The notes below the pieces were generated by a model that was given only the letters and a program-made list of their open reading frames with translations, had not been told where the DNA came from and made no database searches. A stretch of 64,000 nt of DNA from Bromus sterilis (lineage: Eukaryota; Streptophyta; Magnoliopsida; Poales; Poaceae): contig OX465596.1 of NCBI GenBank assembly GCA_950022295.1, positions 126,832,501 through 126,896,500 on the forward strand. Direction: 5' to 3'. A program made the translations under genes and the position numbers. Shown in pieces: positions 11,501 to 23,027 of the stretch. Numbering within the stretch: position 1 is the stretch's first letter; every line of letters begins with the position of its first letter.

Positions 11501-13560
11501 GGCCATCACATTATTATATTTTTGTGGATGATATGATTATTATAATGTTGACTGTATTCGACGAAGGATGGAAGGTCTACGCTATCCCGCCCTGACGCTT
11601 TGTTCTATTCGAGTCACCTAGGACCCGAGTTCCGGGTATTGTGTCTCTTGACGAGTGTGCCTAAGCGCGTGTGGGATTTTATGGGGTCCCCTTTTCTTAC
11701 CTACCTAGCTTCAAACATTTCTAGTGGTGGCCCAAGCTGATTTACCATTTGAAACCCGTGTGTGTGTGTCTGTCGGGTCGCTCCTAGCAGATATTCTTTA
11801 AACAAACCGGGCTAGTGGGGACATGGTTTACCTATTGGTCCAACCTGGTCGGCTGAGAACCCAGGCTCATGCGAGAATTCACCGGTTATCCAAACCCGAG
11901 TCATACGGTAAAGGCCGATTCGAGAGGCAGCCGACTTTTGAGTTGGATGTCGACTCACCAAGGGCCACCCGGATTTGTGCGTTGTTAGTTAGAGGGACCT
12001 GTCGTTTCGGATCTCTCGGGACTAAATCATAAAATGGATGCCTGTGATGGGTATAAAATGAGAGAGATGGGCGTGCGGAGCATTGTAATGGGCAGTTGGT
12101 ACACCCCTGCAGGGTTAAATCTTTTCGAGAAGCCGTGTCCACGGTTATGGACGACTTGAGACCTACTCCTTGTTCATAGACAACAACAACTGAGATAATC
12201 TTAATAACTTGATCAATGTGTGTGTGCCTTGACTGCTTCTTCTTTGTCGGGATGCGAAGAGGAGGACAAGGATAGGATAGGTGTTATGTTTGCGTATGTA
12301 GTTGATAGCAAGACTTGTTGGAGGCGATTCCTCATCGAATGATTGGTTCTCATCTTACTCTAAAATAGACCGTTAGCCACTCAAATATTGCTAGTGCGAC
12401 TGCAACCTCACCACTACCCCCATCTTACCCGTCAGAAGTTAGTTACAAGACTTTTGATATAGCTCACCTCTTTCTTTTCTCTTTTACGCACGTTATGCAA
12501 CGATCTTGGACTTCAGAGGAGCTCGACGACTCTTCTTCTGGACGCCTTCACGAAGACTCGACGACGACTAGTTAGGTGGACCCTAGCGGAGAGCCTAGAC
12601 CCGTGTGGCTACGAGAATGGTGTTTTTTACCTTTGCCAATAGGCATTTGATTGTAGTATGTACTATCTTCCGCTGATGTAATGTATTAAGGCAGTTGTAT
12701 GCCGATTGTATGAGATGTTGTATCCTTGTAGTTGTAATGTTGTGATATCATGTTGGAAATCCGGGGCATATGGCTTTGTCATATGTCGCGGTGGGACCGA
12801 TATGTGCTTCGTCCCCGGATCTGGATGGAAACATCTAGATCTAGAACAGTACCGCATATCGGGCCCTACAGTGTAAACCCAAAGCAACAGACAACTGCAT
12901 TAAAAGAACGTTGCGTAAATTAAACAATCTTTGCAACCGCGGTTACAAGCACCGTTGTTCTCCCCCTTGTGGCAACATCACATCCTCTAGACTGATGATT
13001 CCGTCACTCAAGCTAGTCATCAGGGGGCATGAACCCACAATCAAGCATAACGCTCCCTCTTGGAGTCACTAACTACTACTTGGCCAAAGCAATAAATAGC
13101 AATAGAGAACATGCAAGAATTACTCAAGAACAAAAATATAGAAGATAAGAACAAAATATATTACTCAATCACAATATGAACAGTCTCATAATCCATCAGA
13201 TCCCAGCAAACTCAGCATAGCAATAGCAGAAAGAAATACATATGTGCCTTGATCATGTAGGGTAGCTCACAAGGTCTAATCCATGAAGAAAAAAGAGGGG
13301 AGGATAACATCACATAGCTAAAGATCATGTAACCATGGTCCAAGGTGGACTACTCACGGATCATCCGGGAAGCGTCCATGGTGGTGGAGAAGATCCAGGA
13401 GGTCAATCCTCCCTCCGGCAGGGTGCCGGGAAGGGGTCTTCTGGCGCTCCCGATCTTGGAAGAGAGGCGGCGGAACAGAGGCGAGATCGCCAAAAGGGGT
13501 TATATCTTCGAGGGTTTCGGAGTACGGAGAATAAATAGGCGAAGGGGGGCATCCAAGGGG
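8506..13560 (-). repeat. Gypsy LTR unit H2, split by a solo LTR and truncated
   Basis: H2 covers 8506-9141 and resumes at 12871 after the inserted T LTR. It is collinear with H1: 'tgtagcagcaagattt', 'gctcccaacgagtatag', 'ggaccggggtcccatgatg', then 'aagcaacagacaactgc', 'cactccctcttggagtc'-like sequence and 'ggcagggtgccgggaag'. It starts TGATG, the usual start of this LTR class, immediately after the end of H1, so H2 may be nested in H1. It stops abruptly at 13560, at the edge of a 34-bp direct repeat, before its expected end. Confidence 0.6.
9142..12870 (+). mobile_element. Family T solo LTR, copy B (3729 bp), opposite orientation
   Basis: It starts TGTAACAGCTCGGG at 9142 and ends ATATCGGGCCCTACA at 12870, with a perfect 5-bp duplication GTGTA on each side (9137-9141 and 12871-12875). 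It is the only plus-strand copy of the T family in the window and lies inside LTR unit H2. Much of its length mirrors copy A, including the TATA box at 9582-9591 and the ~65-bp block at 12101-12160. No primer-binding site, internal domain or second LTR is attached. The long frames at 9605-10320 lie in its GC-rich leader and are not conserved as protein among copies. Confidence 0.92.
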
Positions 13561-13900
13561 TATACGACGAGTAAGTGATGCGATGTAGAGTTACCTTCGC
13601 ATCATATGTACTGACCCGTTGTCGGGGTGTAACCTTCGGTGTTGCAGGATTGTATACGACGAGTAAGTGATGTGATGTAGAGTTACGATGTTTATACTCA
13701 ACTGTGCCGATGGAGTTGATGGACGCCACGAAGCTTCTATTTTTTCCCCGCTGTATTCTATTTGTAAGCTAGCCTTGAGCTATGCAGGTATGCTTTATTG
13801 TAATACTGGATCTTCGATGTAATATATATGACATGCGGTTTATTCTTGATATTACATCATGTACTATGCGTGCTATCTATTGATCCAGGGACTAGCACAG
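13561..13900. other. Unassigned junction segment with a 34-bp direct repeat
   Basis: A 34-bp sequence starting TATACGACGAGTAAGTGATG occurs at 13561-13594 and again at 13653-13686 with one mismatch. The rest, ending near 'tgatccagggactagcaca', resembles the 3' end of an LTR, but no partner or TSD is seen. It lies between truncated unit H2 and the copia gag frame. It may be the remains of another LTR element or a filled repair junction. No gene is seen. Confidence 0.4.
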
Positions 13901-15836
13901 AATGCACAGAGACTTGGATTCTTAGCGAATCGGGTCGTTACAACGGTACTGATTACCCGTACTGGAAGAACAAGATGAGGATGCATCTTGAAGCCATTGA
14001 CAAGGATCTGTGGGACATTGTTGATCAAGGCATTGCTGAACCTACCCGTATGACTTCCCCTAATGTTGTCAAGAGAAACTGGCATCTTCATGCAAAAGCT
14101 CGTAGCATTATTGGTGGCCACCTCAACAAGGCTCGGTTCAACCGTATCAACGGTCTGGATACAGGAAAGAAGATATGGACAAGACTGTCAAAAGTCAATG
14201 AGGGAATTTCCGCACAACGAGACTCTCGAGTTGATACACTTTGCAGTCTCTTCAACAGGTTCAAGAGGCTGGACAATGAACATGTGCAACAAACCTTTGA
14301 CTGGCTCACTGACAAATCAAATAAATTTCAAGCACTGGGTTCCGCTGACATCACAGATCACGAGGTGGTGAAGAAACTACCGAGGTCTCTAGACGACTCA
14401 TTTGAGTTCCTATCACTGATGATTCTAGAATGACCCGATTTCAAGACCCTCGATCCTGCAGACATCCTTGAGCGCCTTAATGCTCATGAACTGAAGCTCT
14501 CTTAGAAACGAGACTTATACGGCTCCACCCCAAAAGTCTGTGCGCTAAAAGCAAAAGCTTGAAAGGTATCCTCTGATGAAGAGTCTGAGGCTGATTTTGA
14601 TGATCCTGAAACCCTCAGTCGAGAACTGGATCTCCTCACCAGAAAGTTCCAAAAATTCACGAAGAAGAGTCTCTTCGGAAATGCCTCAAGATCTTCCTCA
14701 AGAAGAAGAAAAGATGATGACTCAGTTGAGACAAGAAAAAGAGTCTGCCACAAATTCAAGAAACCTGGTCATTACATCGTTGAGTGCCCTCTTTGGGAAA
14801 AGGAAGCTAAGATGAAGAAGAAGAAGAAGAAGAAGAAAGGAAAAAATGACATTTCTGATGAAAGGTCAAAGAAGAAAACCTTAGGATCCTAAAAATTTGT
14901 TGGGTACAAGAACAACACCTCCCATAAGGCTCGCGCATATCTCGGCAAAGAATTGGATTCTAAAGAATTTGATTCCGATCTTGAAGCTGAGAAAGAAGGA
15001 TCTAAAGAATCTAAGGGTGTGGCCGGTCCCGCTCTGGCCACAACACTAGTCAGCAAGTCAATCTTCAGCACTGAGGAATCTGACTCACTCCGCGTTGATG
15101 ATGAAGCTGAAGATACCTCTCCTGCTTTCTGCTTCATGGCCAAGTCCTCCAAGGTATCTACTTACTCGTCATCTGATGATCCCTCATATGAAGAACCTGA
15201 TGAAAACTATGCTAAACTTGCTAAAATTGCTTCTAAGAAGCAACATGCACTTGAGAAAATTCAGAACTCATTAAATAAGAGTGATGATATGTTGGTTGAG
15301 GAAATGACGAAGACTCAAAAATTGACTGATAAATCAAAAATTCTTCAGTCAAAGTTTGATGACTTAATGAGTCATCATGAGGCACTCCTCACCGATCATG
15401 AGAAGCTGGCTCATGAGTTCCTCATGAGAAAGCAAGAACTTGAGCGCGTGAGAATATCTCATGACGATCTGAGGAAATAAAACGACTCACTCCTCTCCCA
15501 ACAGATCATCATGCCTCAAGAAGGATTTAATCCTCCTTGTTTAAAGTGCATTGAACATGACCGTATTACCTCTGTACCTAGTTCTTCAATATCTTCAGAA
15601 TCTGTTATTTCAACGGCCTCTATGCTATCTAACCCCTCATCTAAGGATACCATAGACATTGCTGAAGAAAATGCTAGGTTGAAGAGTCTTCTGGAAACCG
15701 GTATGTTCAAGAGTCTGAAAGGGCATCAGATTCTTTGTGACGTCCTCAAGAAACAGATCCTCAACAGGAATCCGAGGAAAGAAGGTGTGGGCTTCACCTG
15801 AAACTTCAATTCTGATGGCTCTTACTAGAAACATAA
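13900..15836 (+). pseudogene. Copia gag (Sirevirus type), multiple stops
   Basis: A UBN2-type gag domain opens at about 13930 (motif YNGTDYPYWKNKM) and runs to a stop at 14431. The same frame continues after further stops near 14503, 14560 and 14889. It carries a CCHC zinc knuckle at 14746-14790 in which the second cysteine is replaced by phenylalanine (codon 14755-14757). A Lys-rich run follows. The frame from 14953 to 15480 is acidic, then heptad-rich (ALEKIQNSLNK to about DDLRK), predicting a coiled coil. After a stop at 15478 it continues to about 15801. Gag would form the particle and bind RNA. The upstream start codon is not certain because the left junction is unclear. All pieces share one frame, so decay was mainly by point mutation. 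Confidence 0.8.
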
Positions 15837-16235
15837 CACTACTGGAATTCGCCAATTTGCCGTCCGCCAAGGCGGACGGCAAACACCTATATGGCGGACG
15901 GCAAAGCTCTTTGCCGTCTGCCTCCACACGGTAAAGCAATCGTCAGCTATTTCTTCGGCAAAGAGGTGCATTGCCGTCTGTCGTATATCGATGGACGGCA
16001 AAGCTATTCGCCGTCCGCTTTAGTGGAAGCAGATGGCAGCGCAAGTTTGACGGCGAAGCTGTTTCAATCTACTCCGTCAGGCCGTTAACGGCGTAGTTTG
16101 CCGTTTGACGGAAAACCTGTCCTCTTTGCCGTCTGCCGTGCCGCCAGGCAGATGGTCAAATGACCATATGGTCACCCAGCTGTTGCCAGATTGCACAGCT
16201 GGGCGCCACGTGTCCTCTTTGCCGACCACCAGCAG
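15837..16235. repeat. CACTA left terminal inverted repeat and subterminal repeats
   Basis: The 13-14 bp TIR is followed by a perfect 13-bp inverted repeat, TTTGCCGTCCGCC and its complement, at 15856-15868 and 15871-15883 with a 2-base spacer. Further copies of TTTGCCGTC or its complement lie near 15896, 15910, 15970, 16000, 16125 and 16230. In En/Spm such subterminal motifs bind the element-encoded DNA-binding protein; that role is inferred here. Confidence 0.85.
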
Positions 16236-16640
16236 ACGGCAAAGAGCCTATATTGTCTTTGTTTTTTCTGTTTTTCTTTTAATCTGTGCATTTGACAAAA
16301 AAGCAATATATATATATATATATAGCAGCAGAACCAGAAGCACATTTTAACACCACATCACATCATATCAAACAACATATGAATCTCCAACAAGTATAAC
16401 ACATTGTTTCCAAACAAGGATAACAACAATATATACATAGTTCATTACACAAAGTCTTCATAACAAGAATAAACTGTTTCTAAGCTATATTGAAAGTGAA
16501 AATACAGCAACTCCATCGATGCACGACCCTCATAAAGCAAATCTGCAAAATCAAAATAAGAAAGTTAGCGGAAGAAGGAGGACAAGAAGAATTAGTAATA
16601 AGAGAAGTAGAAGGACAAGAAGAAGAAGAAAAGAGAAGAA

Positions 16641-16690
16641 GAACAAGGAGAGGAGAGTCTCCTTGTTTTTCTTCTCTCCTCTCCTTGTTC
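16641..16690. repeat. Perfect 17-bp hairpin in a purine/pyrimidine tract
   Basis: GAACAAGGAGAGGAGAG at 16641-16657 is the exact reverse complement of 16674-16690, with a 16-base loop. It is embedded in a GAAGAA/CTTCTT-rich stretch (16590-16720) near the left, 3' end of the CACTA element. It might act in 3' end formation of the leftmost gene, but nothing shows this directly. Confidence 0.75.
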
Positions 16691-16872
16691 ATCTTCTCTC
16701 TTCTTCTTCTTCTTCTGTTTTCTTTAGCATTTGTGAGAAATTAAGCTAACCTTTGAGCACATTTGGAGAAATTAAGCTAACCCTTAGCATTTGTGAGCAA
16801 TTAAGCAAACATTAGCATATTTTGAGCCAATGAAACTAACTTTAGCATATTCTGAGCAATTTAAGAAACTTT

Positions 16873-18885
16873 AGCATGTGTCGTGCCGCGGCCTCCTCGA
16901 GAGCCTTCGCCGTCCTCTCCTCCGCCAGCCGCTCTCTCTCCGCCGCCTTCTCCTCTGCCAACCGCTCCTTCTCCTCCAGTAGCCGCTGGGTGTTCTGTCA
17001 CTCTTTCTCAAGAGCTTCCTGCAACCCCACTCCTCTAGTTAGCATTGTAATATTCGATGAGAGAAAACAAGAATGCAAGAGTCCTTATGGATAACCTGGA
17101 TAGCGAGGTCGACTGGCCGCAGACGAGTCCTTATAGAATGAGAAGAACTCGTTTGGTGCGCCTTGATCTCAGGAAGAGTCTTATCACACCTAATCAACTT
17201 ATCTCCAATGGCCATGGCACCATGACACCTTCCGCCACCAGAGATCATCACCATCTTAGGGTCAATAGGCTTCCCAATCAGGGTGTAAGCGTCCCCGTGC
17301 TTCTCCTTTGCCACCTCAGTATAAGCCTTGAGCTTACTATAGGCGGCAATGTTGGTGAAAGTCGAAGGAGTGGCGAGATCCGACTCTAAGAGCGCCTTGG
17401 CCTTCTTGTACGACGTTGTATAGGACATGTCATACATGTCGAACACCTGAGGCACCTCCGTTTTATTATGCTCCACCTAAAAGACAAAGCAAAGCATGAT
17501 ATTAGTAAGTGGGTGCCTAAAAGACAAAGCAAAGAAGAATTTGCACATACCCATTTATGCCCGTAACCAGCTAAGTTACGGCTGCCTTGATGGTGTGGCA
17601 CACCAACCATTTGGGCGCGCCGGTCCTTGGCATTGTTGTGGACGGCCAACCAGGCATCTGAGCACAAGTGGTCCACAATGACCTCCCAACAATCCATCTT
17701 GTCCGCACACCATCTCGGCGGCGCCTAAGTTAGTAAACAAGGAAACTAATAAGTAGCCTAGATAGGAATCAAATCAAGCAAACTATTCAAGACTTAAGAA
17801 GGGTTACCGTCATGTACTGGGCCCTGGTCAGAAACTTCCTGCGGTAGTCCTTCTTGCTACGCTTGCGCCCTTGCTTGGCGTAGTAGTCACGGACCGCCTG
17901 CACTCGCATCTCGTGCCTTGTGTTCTACAAGAGGCGCGTGGCCTCTGCAACTATCACGTCCTCCGCCTCCTGCTCTTTGGACTCATCGACCTTGTAGTAG
18001 ACCTGCAATAGCACGAAACAACACTGATGAGTGCACCAACTAGCTATTGTCAAGATTTTATTGTGTGAAACAGAAATTACCCAAAAGCCGTTGATCACCA
18101 TGTCGGCTCTGGTGTGGCATTCGACCCCGTTGATGGTCGTATCCGGCGGGGCCGGGGCAGCACAATAGTGCTCCCATTTGAGTCCAGGCTGCGGAACCTC
18201 ATCAGGTCCGGGCAATTGAACCAGCCCCGGGAAGTTCTCCCTGACGAGCACACCAAGGATGGAGTTGGGATTGCGGACACCATTGCCGTATATCCAACCC
18301 CTGCTGTATAAAAAGACAAAGACATCAGATAGAGATAAGTATAGAAGGTACCGGAAGAGAGTATAAGTGCACTTACGTCTCTCCATCAGGCGTAATCAAC
18401 CACTTATGGGCGGGAATCACCGGCACGGACGGGAGCCGTGTACCCCCACGCTGGTACACGGTGGTACCCTCAGCCACCTCCTCCTCATCCGTAGTGTCCA
18501 GCTCAGCACCAGCCTCCCCCTCAGGCGTGTGCTGCTCCGGCTGGTTCGGCCAGGGACACTAGGTCGTGCGGGTGGACGTAGGCTCCTCCTCCACCTCAGG
18601 CTGGTGGACCGGAGTGTCCGAGGAGGGATCCACCCTGCAATGCTCTGGTGAATCAGCCGGAGGTGGCGGCGAGGAAGCATCAGCAAGTGTCCGTCTCCCT
18701 TTCCCGCGACCACCACCTGCTTTGCCTCTCCCGGTCTTCTTCCGACCTCCTCTCCCCCTGGGCACCTCATAAGTAGAAGGTGGAGGCGAGGAAATACTCT
18801 TGAGCAAAGACCTCCGTAGAGCCAGAGGTGGGAGCGCATGACCCCTCCCTCGCGAGCCTGAGGTCTCGCCCTCCATATCTGTCAC
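16873..18885 (-). pseudogene. CACTA second gene, Transposase_24 (Ptta/En/Spm) type, disrupted
   Basis: It reads leftward from ATG at 18885. Exon 1 (to about 18376) is basic, Pro/Gly-rich (RGRGGRKKTGRGK) and has an in-frame TAG near 18561. Further exons lie at about 18304-18072 (GLKWEHYCAAPAPPDTT), 18004-17812 (in-frame TAG at about 17925), 17730-17548 (DCWEVIVDHLCSDAWL) and 17476-17096. The last holds the conserved Ptta/En/Spm stretch around YTTSYKKAKALLESD and SGGGRCHGAMAIGD. A donor at 17095-17094 and an acceptor at 17020-17019 lead to a final coiled-coil exon (LLEEKERLAEEKAAERE), which has a TGA near its start. The family is the En/Spm partner protein, probably DNA binding. Exon edges are my estimate. 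Three stops argue it is inactive. Confidence 0.7.
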
Positions 18886-19008
18886 GAATCTGCCAAGAAT
18901 TAAAATAAAATAATTAGTACAATGAGAAAAAGAATTAATAATACAAAATTAATTACTGCAATAATGAGAATATATATATATATATAATTAAAGTGGAGAT
19001 GCATACAA

Positions 19009-22000
19009 CTAACAATAGTCGGGATCATCGGTATCTTCTCCGCGATCAATTGAAGGATCGTCATCACTATCACGCGTGTCGTCGATAATGACGGCCTCAT
19101 CAGGTTCAACAACACAACCATTTGGATGGACTTTATGTAAACGGTCAAGCATGGGCAGGTCATCTGGAGCAGTAACCTCTTCTTCTTCAGGCTCTTCCAC
19201 ATCGTCGTTAGCAGGTTCACTCTCATTGTCTTCTTCCATGTTCTCGGGTTGCATAGAGCGGTTTCGGAAACGTTTTTTTATCACGCGTGTTTCTTGGAAG
19301 AATTCTCCTTCATATGTCTCTGGGTCAATGTGGGGTACATAATCCTCTTCATTGGGGGGAGGTGGTCTAATATGTGGTGGCACATCATAAACGACATCCC
19401 AAACTTTCAGGTTTTCAACCGTTTGGCAGGGGTAGGATAGATAGAAAACCTGTGTGGCCTGTTGAGCCGTAATATGGACATCGGGGACATTAAAATGGGT
19501 GTCTTGTCGAATTTCCACTAGACCTACATGTTCCTGAGTCCGTCTAGTCCTCGACGGGAGAAACCAATGACATTTGAAGACAACGACGTTGGGAGGATTT
19601 TCACCATAGAATAGAAGTTCGTATATTGCTTCAACTCTTCCATAGTACTCAATACCTCAGTCGCCGACAGCAGAGACACCCGAATTTGTACTTTTTCGAT
19701 CGGCCATTTTTTGCTCTTTATGAACGGTACGAAAGAGATACCCGTTGATGTCGTATTTCTCAAATACACGGACCTTATTATCAAAACTATTAGCGACTTG
19801 TCTCAATTCGGTGTCCATAGGCTCCTCATTTGCGTATAAGTTTAATAGGAAAGGATTGGTATATTAGTGATAAACAGGTCGAACCAACAAATGAAACCCT
19901 ATATATGAATGATAGTTACCGTTCGTTTGAACCAAGAGATGAAACCAGGATTGCCGTCTCCTTGATTGGCAAGAAGCTCATACTCTGCGATGGAATCACT
20001 TTCAATAACCACTCCATTCGAGAATTTGGCGACGTATCGACTGTATGAATTCATGGGAATTAATAAGAAACAAGAATTATTAGAAGTTGCGAAACAATGT
20101 ACGTACCGAGCACTTACTCGATCTACGATCGCACTTCTGTTAGGTTGGTGAAGATATACAGTGTAAGAGTCCGCCATTCTTTGATATCCAAAATCTTATT
20201 TCTCGAAGAACCAACAGGTCCGAGCTTCCCTTTGAATAGGCTGAGGTTGGATTGACGCCGTTGGGGGTCGCCAGTATTGTACCGAGGCTTTGGATTATGC
20301 AAATGGCGATTTTTGGCTTCATAATGTGCTGTCACGAAGTTTGCCGACTCCTCGGTAATGAAAGCCTCGGCCATCGATGCTTCAATTCTACGTTTATTTT
20401 TACATTTTGCTCGAAGCGTCTTCTGCATTCTCTCCGTTGAATAGCACCAACGATTTTTCACAGGGCCCCCTAATCTTGCCTCGGTCGGGAGATGCAATAT
20501 CAAATGCTGCATCGGGTTAAAAAACTCCGGTGGAAAGATCTTCTCTAACTTGCAGAGCAACTCCGGCGCCATATCTTCCATGTCTTCTAGCACGCCATCG
20601 TATAGTTCTTTAGCACAAAGAACACGAAAGAAATAGCTCAGTTGTGCCAGTACTAGCCACTCTTCCTCGGGGATATAGCCGCGCAACATCACCGGCATTA
20701 CCCGCTCAAGCCATATGTGCCAATCATGGCCCTTCAGCCCAAATATTTTATGTTTTTCAGGACTCCCTCCCCTCCTCAGATTCGCTGCATACCCATCGGG
20801 GAACATCAAACTGTTTTGCACCCACAAGAGAATTTCCCTGATATGCCCCCTTTCAAGATTGAACCAGACCCTTGGCTTGGACCAATTCTTCTTTCCTTTC
20901 GGCTGTCGCATGTTCTGTGAGGGTCTATCAGATAGAGTCTCATGGTCGACTCTAGCTTTAGGATTATCCTTTGACTTCCCATCTATGCCGAAAAATGTAC
21001 CAAACAGGGCCTCGCCGATATTTTTTTCAGTGTGCATCATGTCAATATTGTGTGGAAGTTCGAGGTCTTGGAAGTAGGGGAGATCCCAGAAGCATGTCTT
21101 GTGAGTCCAGGCGTGTTCCGAATTATATCCCTTAAAATACCCGGGACGTTCTGGATCAGGCTTGAGAGAGTTCAACTGTGACAAGACATGTTCGCCCGTC
21201 ATCGTAGGTGCTGCCAGGTTTTTGACAGCTTTGCCTTTGATGAAGTTCTTCTTGTCTTTTCTAAAAAGATGCTTAGGAGGCATAAACTGTCCATGCAAGT
21301 CGAAGAAGGAATACTTGCCACCCGCCTTCAGCCAATGAAACTGAAGAGCAGCCTTGCATGTTGGGCACCCGAAGTTTCCATGAACACAGAAGCCAGCGAA
21401 AAGCGCATACGCCGGCAGGTCATGCATCGAGTACTGGTACCAAACATGCATTTTGAAGATCTTTTTTCTAGCTGCATCGTATGTCTTGAACCCTTCGTCC
21501 CAAGCTTGTTGCAATTCCTCCTTAAGCGGTTGCATGTACACATCCATATTCTTCCCCGGATATTTGGGCCCTGGTATTATCAACGTCAGGAAAATGTTCT
21601 TCCTTTTCATAATCTCTGAGGGGGGGGGGGGAGATTAAGTGGCATGACAAATGCAGGACACCAACTGTATGAGGCTGCCATCAGACCGAAAGGATTGAAC
21701 CCATCTGTGCCGACGGCGATTCGGCAATGCCTTGGCTCCTTAGCTTTTTCCGAATGTTTTTCATGAAAGTGCTTCCATGTTGAACCATCCGATGGGTGAG
21801 TCAACATCGGCTTCCCATCTGCATCAAATTCTGTTCTCTTCCCATGTTTGTGCCATGTCATCTGTCTAGCTGTCTCTTCCATCATGTAAAGGCGTTGAAT
21901 TCTTGGTATCACTGGAAGATACCGAAGAACATTTACGGGTATTTTGGTCTGCGTCTTCTCACCTTGACCATTGTCTACCACAACATAACTGGATGACTTG

Positions 22001-22677
22001 CATTTGAGACAATAGTCTTCGTCCGCATACTCTTTCCTAAATAAAGCACATCCATTTTCACAAGCATGTATCTGCTCATAGGGCATCTTAAGTACCTTGA
22101 GGATTTTATCCGATTGGTACAGGTTTGCAGGCATAACATGATCTTTTGGTAGAAACCGCCCAATTAGGGTCGTGATCGCATGGTAGCAATCTGCGCCCAA
22201 GTTGAATTGTGCCTTCAAAGCCATCAACTGTGCGGTGGCATCGAGCTGACAAAGCTCAGTGTGAGCGTGCAGCGGACATTTCGAAGACTCCAACATCTCA
22301 TAGAAGGCCTTCGCAGATTCCTGCATCTCATCGTCCTCATCCCGCGCATTGTCAAATTCCTGCACCATGTCTTCAATCCCGGTTACGTACTCATCCGTGC
22401 GCTGACGGACCACCTCCTCTCTCCGTCGTCCGCCAGACTCGCCATGGAAGCTCCACACCATATAACCAGGCTTATAACCCCACTTCTGCAAGTGTTTACC
22501 CATATCCACCTCTGTCGCCTGTTTATAATTGGTGCACCTAACGCAGGGGCACCAGGTTTTTCTCTGCCCATTTGCAAACGCCGCTCTCAGAAACTCCTTT
22601 GTTTTCATTGCCCATTCATTGTTGATCTCTTTCTGATTAGGGCGACCAGTGTACATCCACGCACGATCATCGCTCAT
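19009..22677 (-). pseudogene. CACTA TNP2 transposase gene, frameshifted
   Basis: Translation would start at ATG 22677 (MSDDRAWMYTGRPN), giving a Transpos_assoc domain with WCPCVRC cysteines near residues 35-60. The first frame runs to about 21620. There a 12-base G/C run (21620-21631) puts the rest in another frame. The second frame, 21610-20123, carries the Transposase_21 (TNP2) core with LIIPGPKYPGKN, FGCPTCKAAL and HNIDMMHTEKN, followed by a DUF4218-like part (PPEFFNPMQHLILHLP). Downstream pieces at 20177-19899 and 19518-19009 match a DUF4216-like segment (VFYLSYPC, LKVWDVVYDVPP) and an acidic tail, separated by probable introns. TNP2 proteins cut and join CACTA ends in the nucleus. I chose the start at 22677, not 22731, because the family begins just before the WMYTGRP motif. 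Confidence 0.85.
21620..21631. other. 12-base G run breaking the TNP2 frame
   Basis: A run of twelve G on the plus strand (C on the coding strand) lies at the junction of the two TNP2 frames, between LNLPP and MKRKNIFLTL. Family members are continuous here, so slippage in the homopolymer is the likely cause. An assembly or sequencing length error in the run is an alternative. Confidence 0.75.
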
Positions 22678-22812
22678 CTTGTCGCTACAGCTAGCTACTA
22701 AACAACAAATATACCATTTTATTACGTCCACTTTTTATTGCTTTTATCATACATAGCTACGGCATATGAAATTAACCTACACACTAATAGGTAAAGATAG
22801 GTCCTAATCCCA

Positions 22813-23027
22813 CCCGAATATGTATGTAGATTGGGTCGGTTTCCCATGCTTTTGTCCCGATCCGACGCGATATTTCGGCAGCACCTCCCCGTTGTTCTCC
22901 TAATACACGTCTCGACAACAAGACGAGAGGTTGTGTATCCGGAGAACAACAGGGAGGCGCTGACGAAATACCGCTCGGATCGGGACCAAAGCATGGGAAA
23001 CCGACCCAATCTACATACATACTCGGG
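22813..23027. repeat. 215-bp imperfect palindrome upstream of TNP2
   Basis: The left arm (from 'cccgaatatgtatgtagatt') and right arm (ending 'aatctacatacatactcggg') are reverse complements over about 100 bp each with scattered mismatches. The centre is near 22920, around 'acgtctcgacaacaagacgag'. It lies about 140 bp upstream of the TNP2 start codon, inside the probable leader intron. A transcript through it could fold into one long hairpin. It has no TSD of its own that I could find. Confidence 0.85.

Noticed and set aside
21188..21619. 143-codon plus-strand frame
   Set aside because: Antisense shadow of the TNP2 transposase, whose motifs are on the minus strand.
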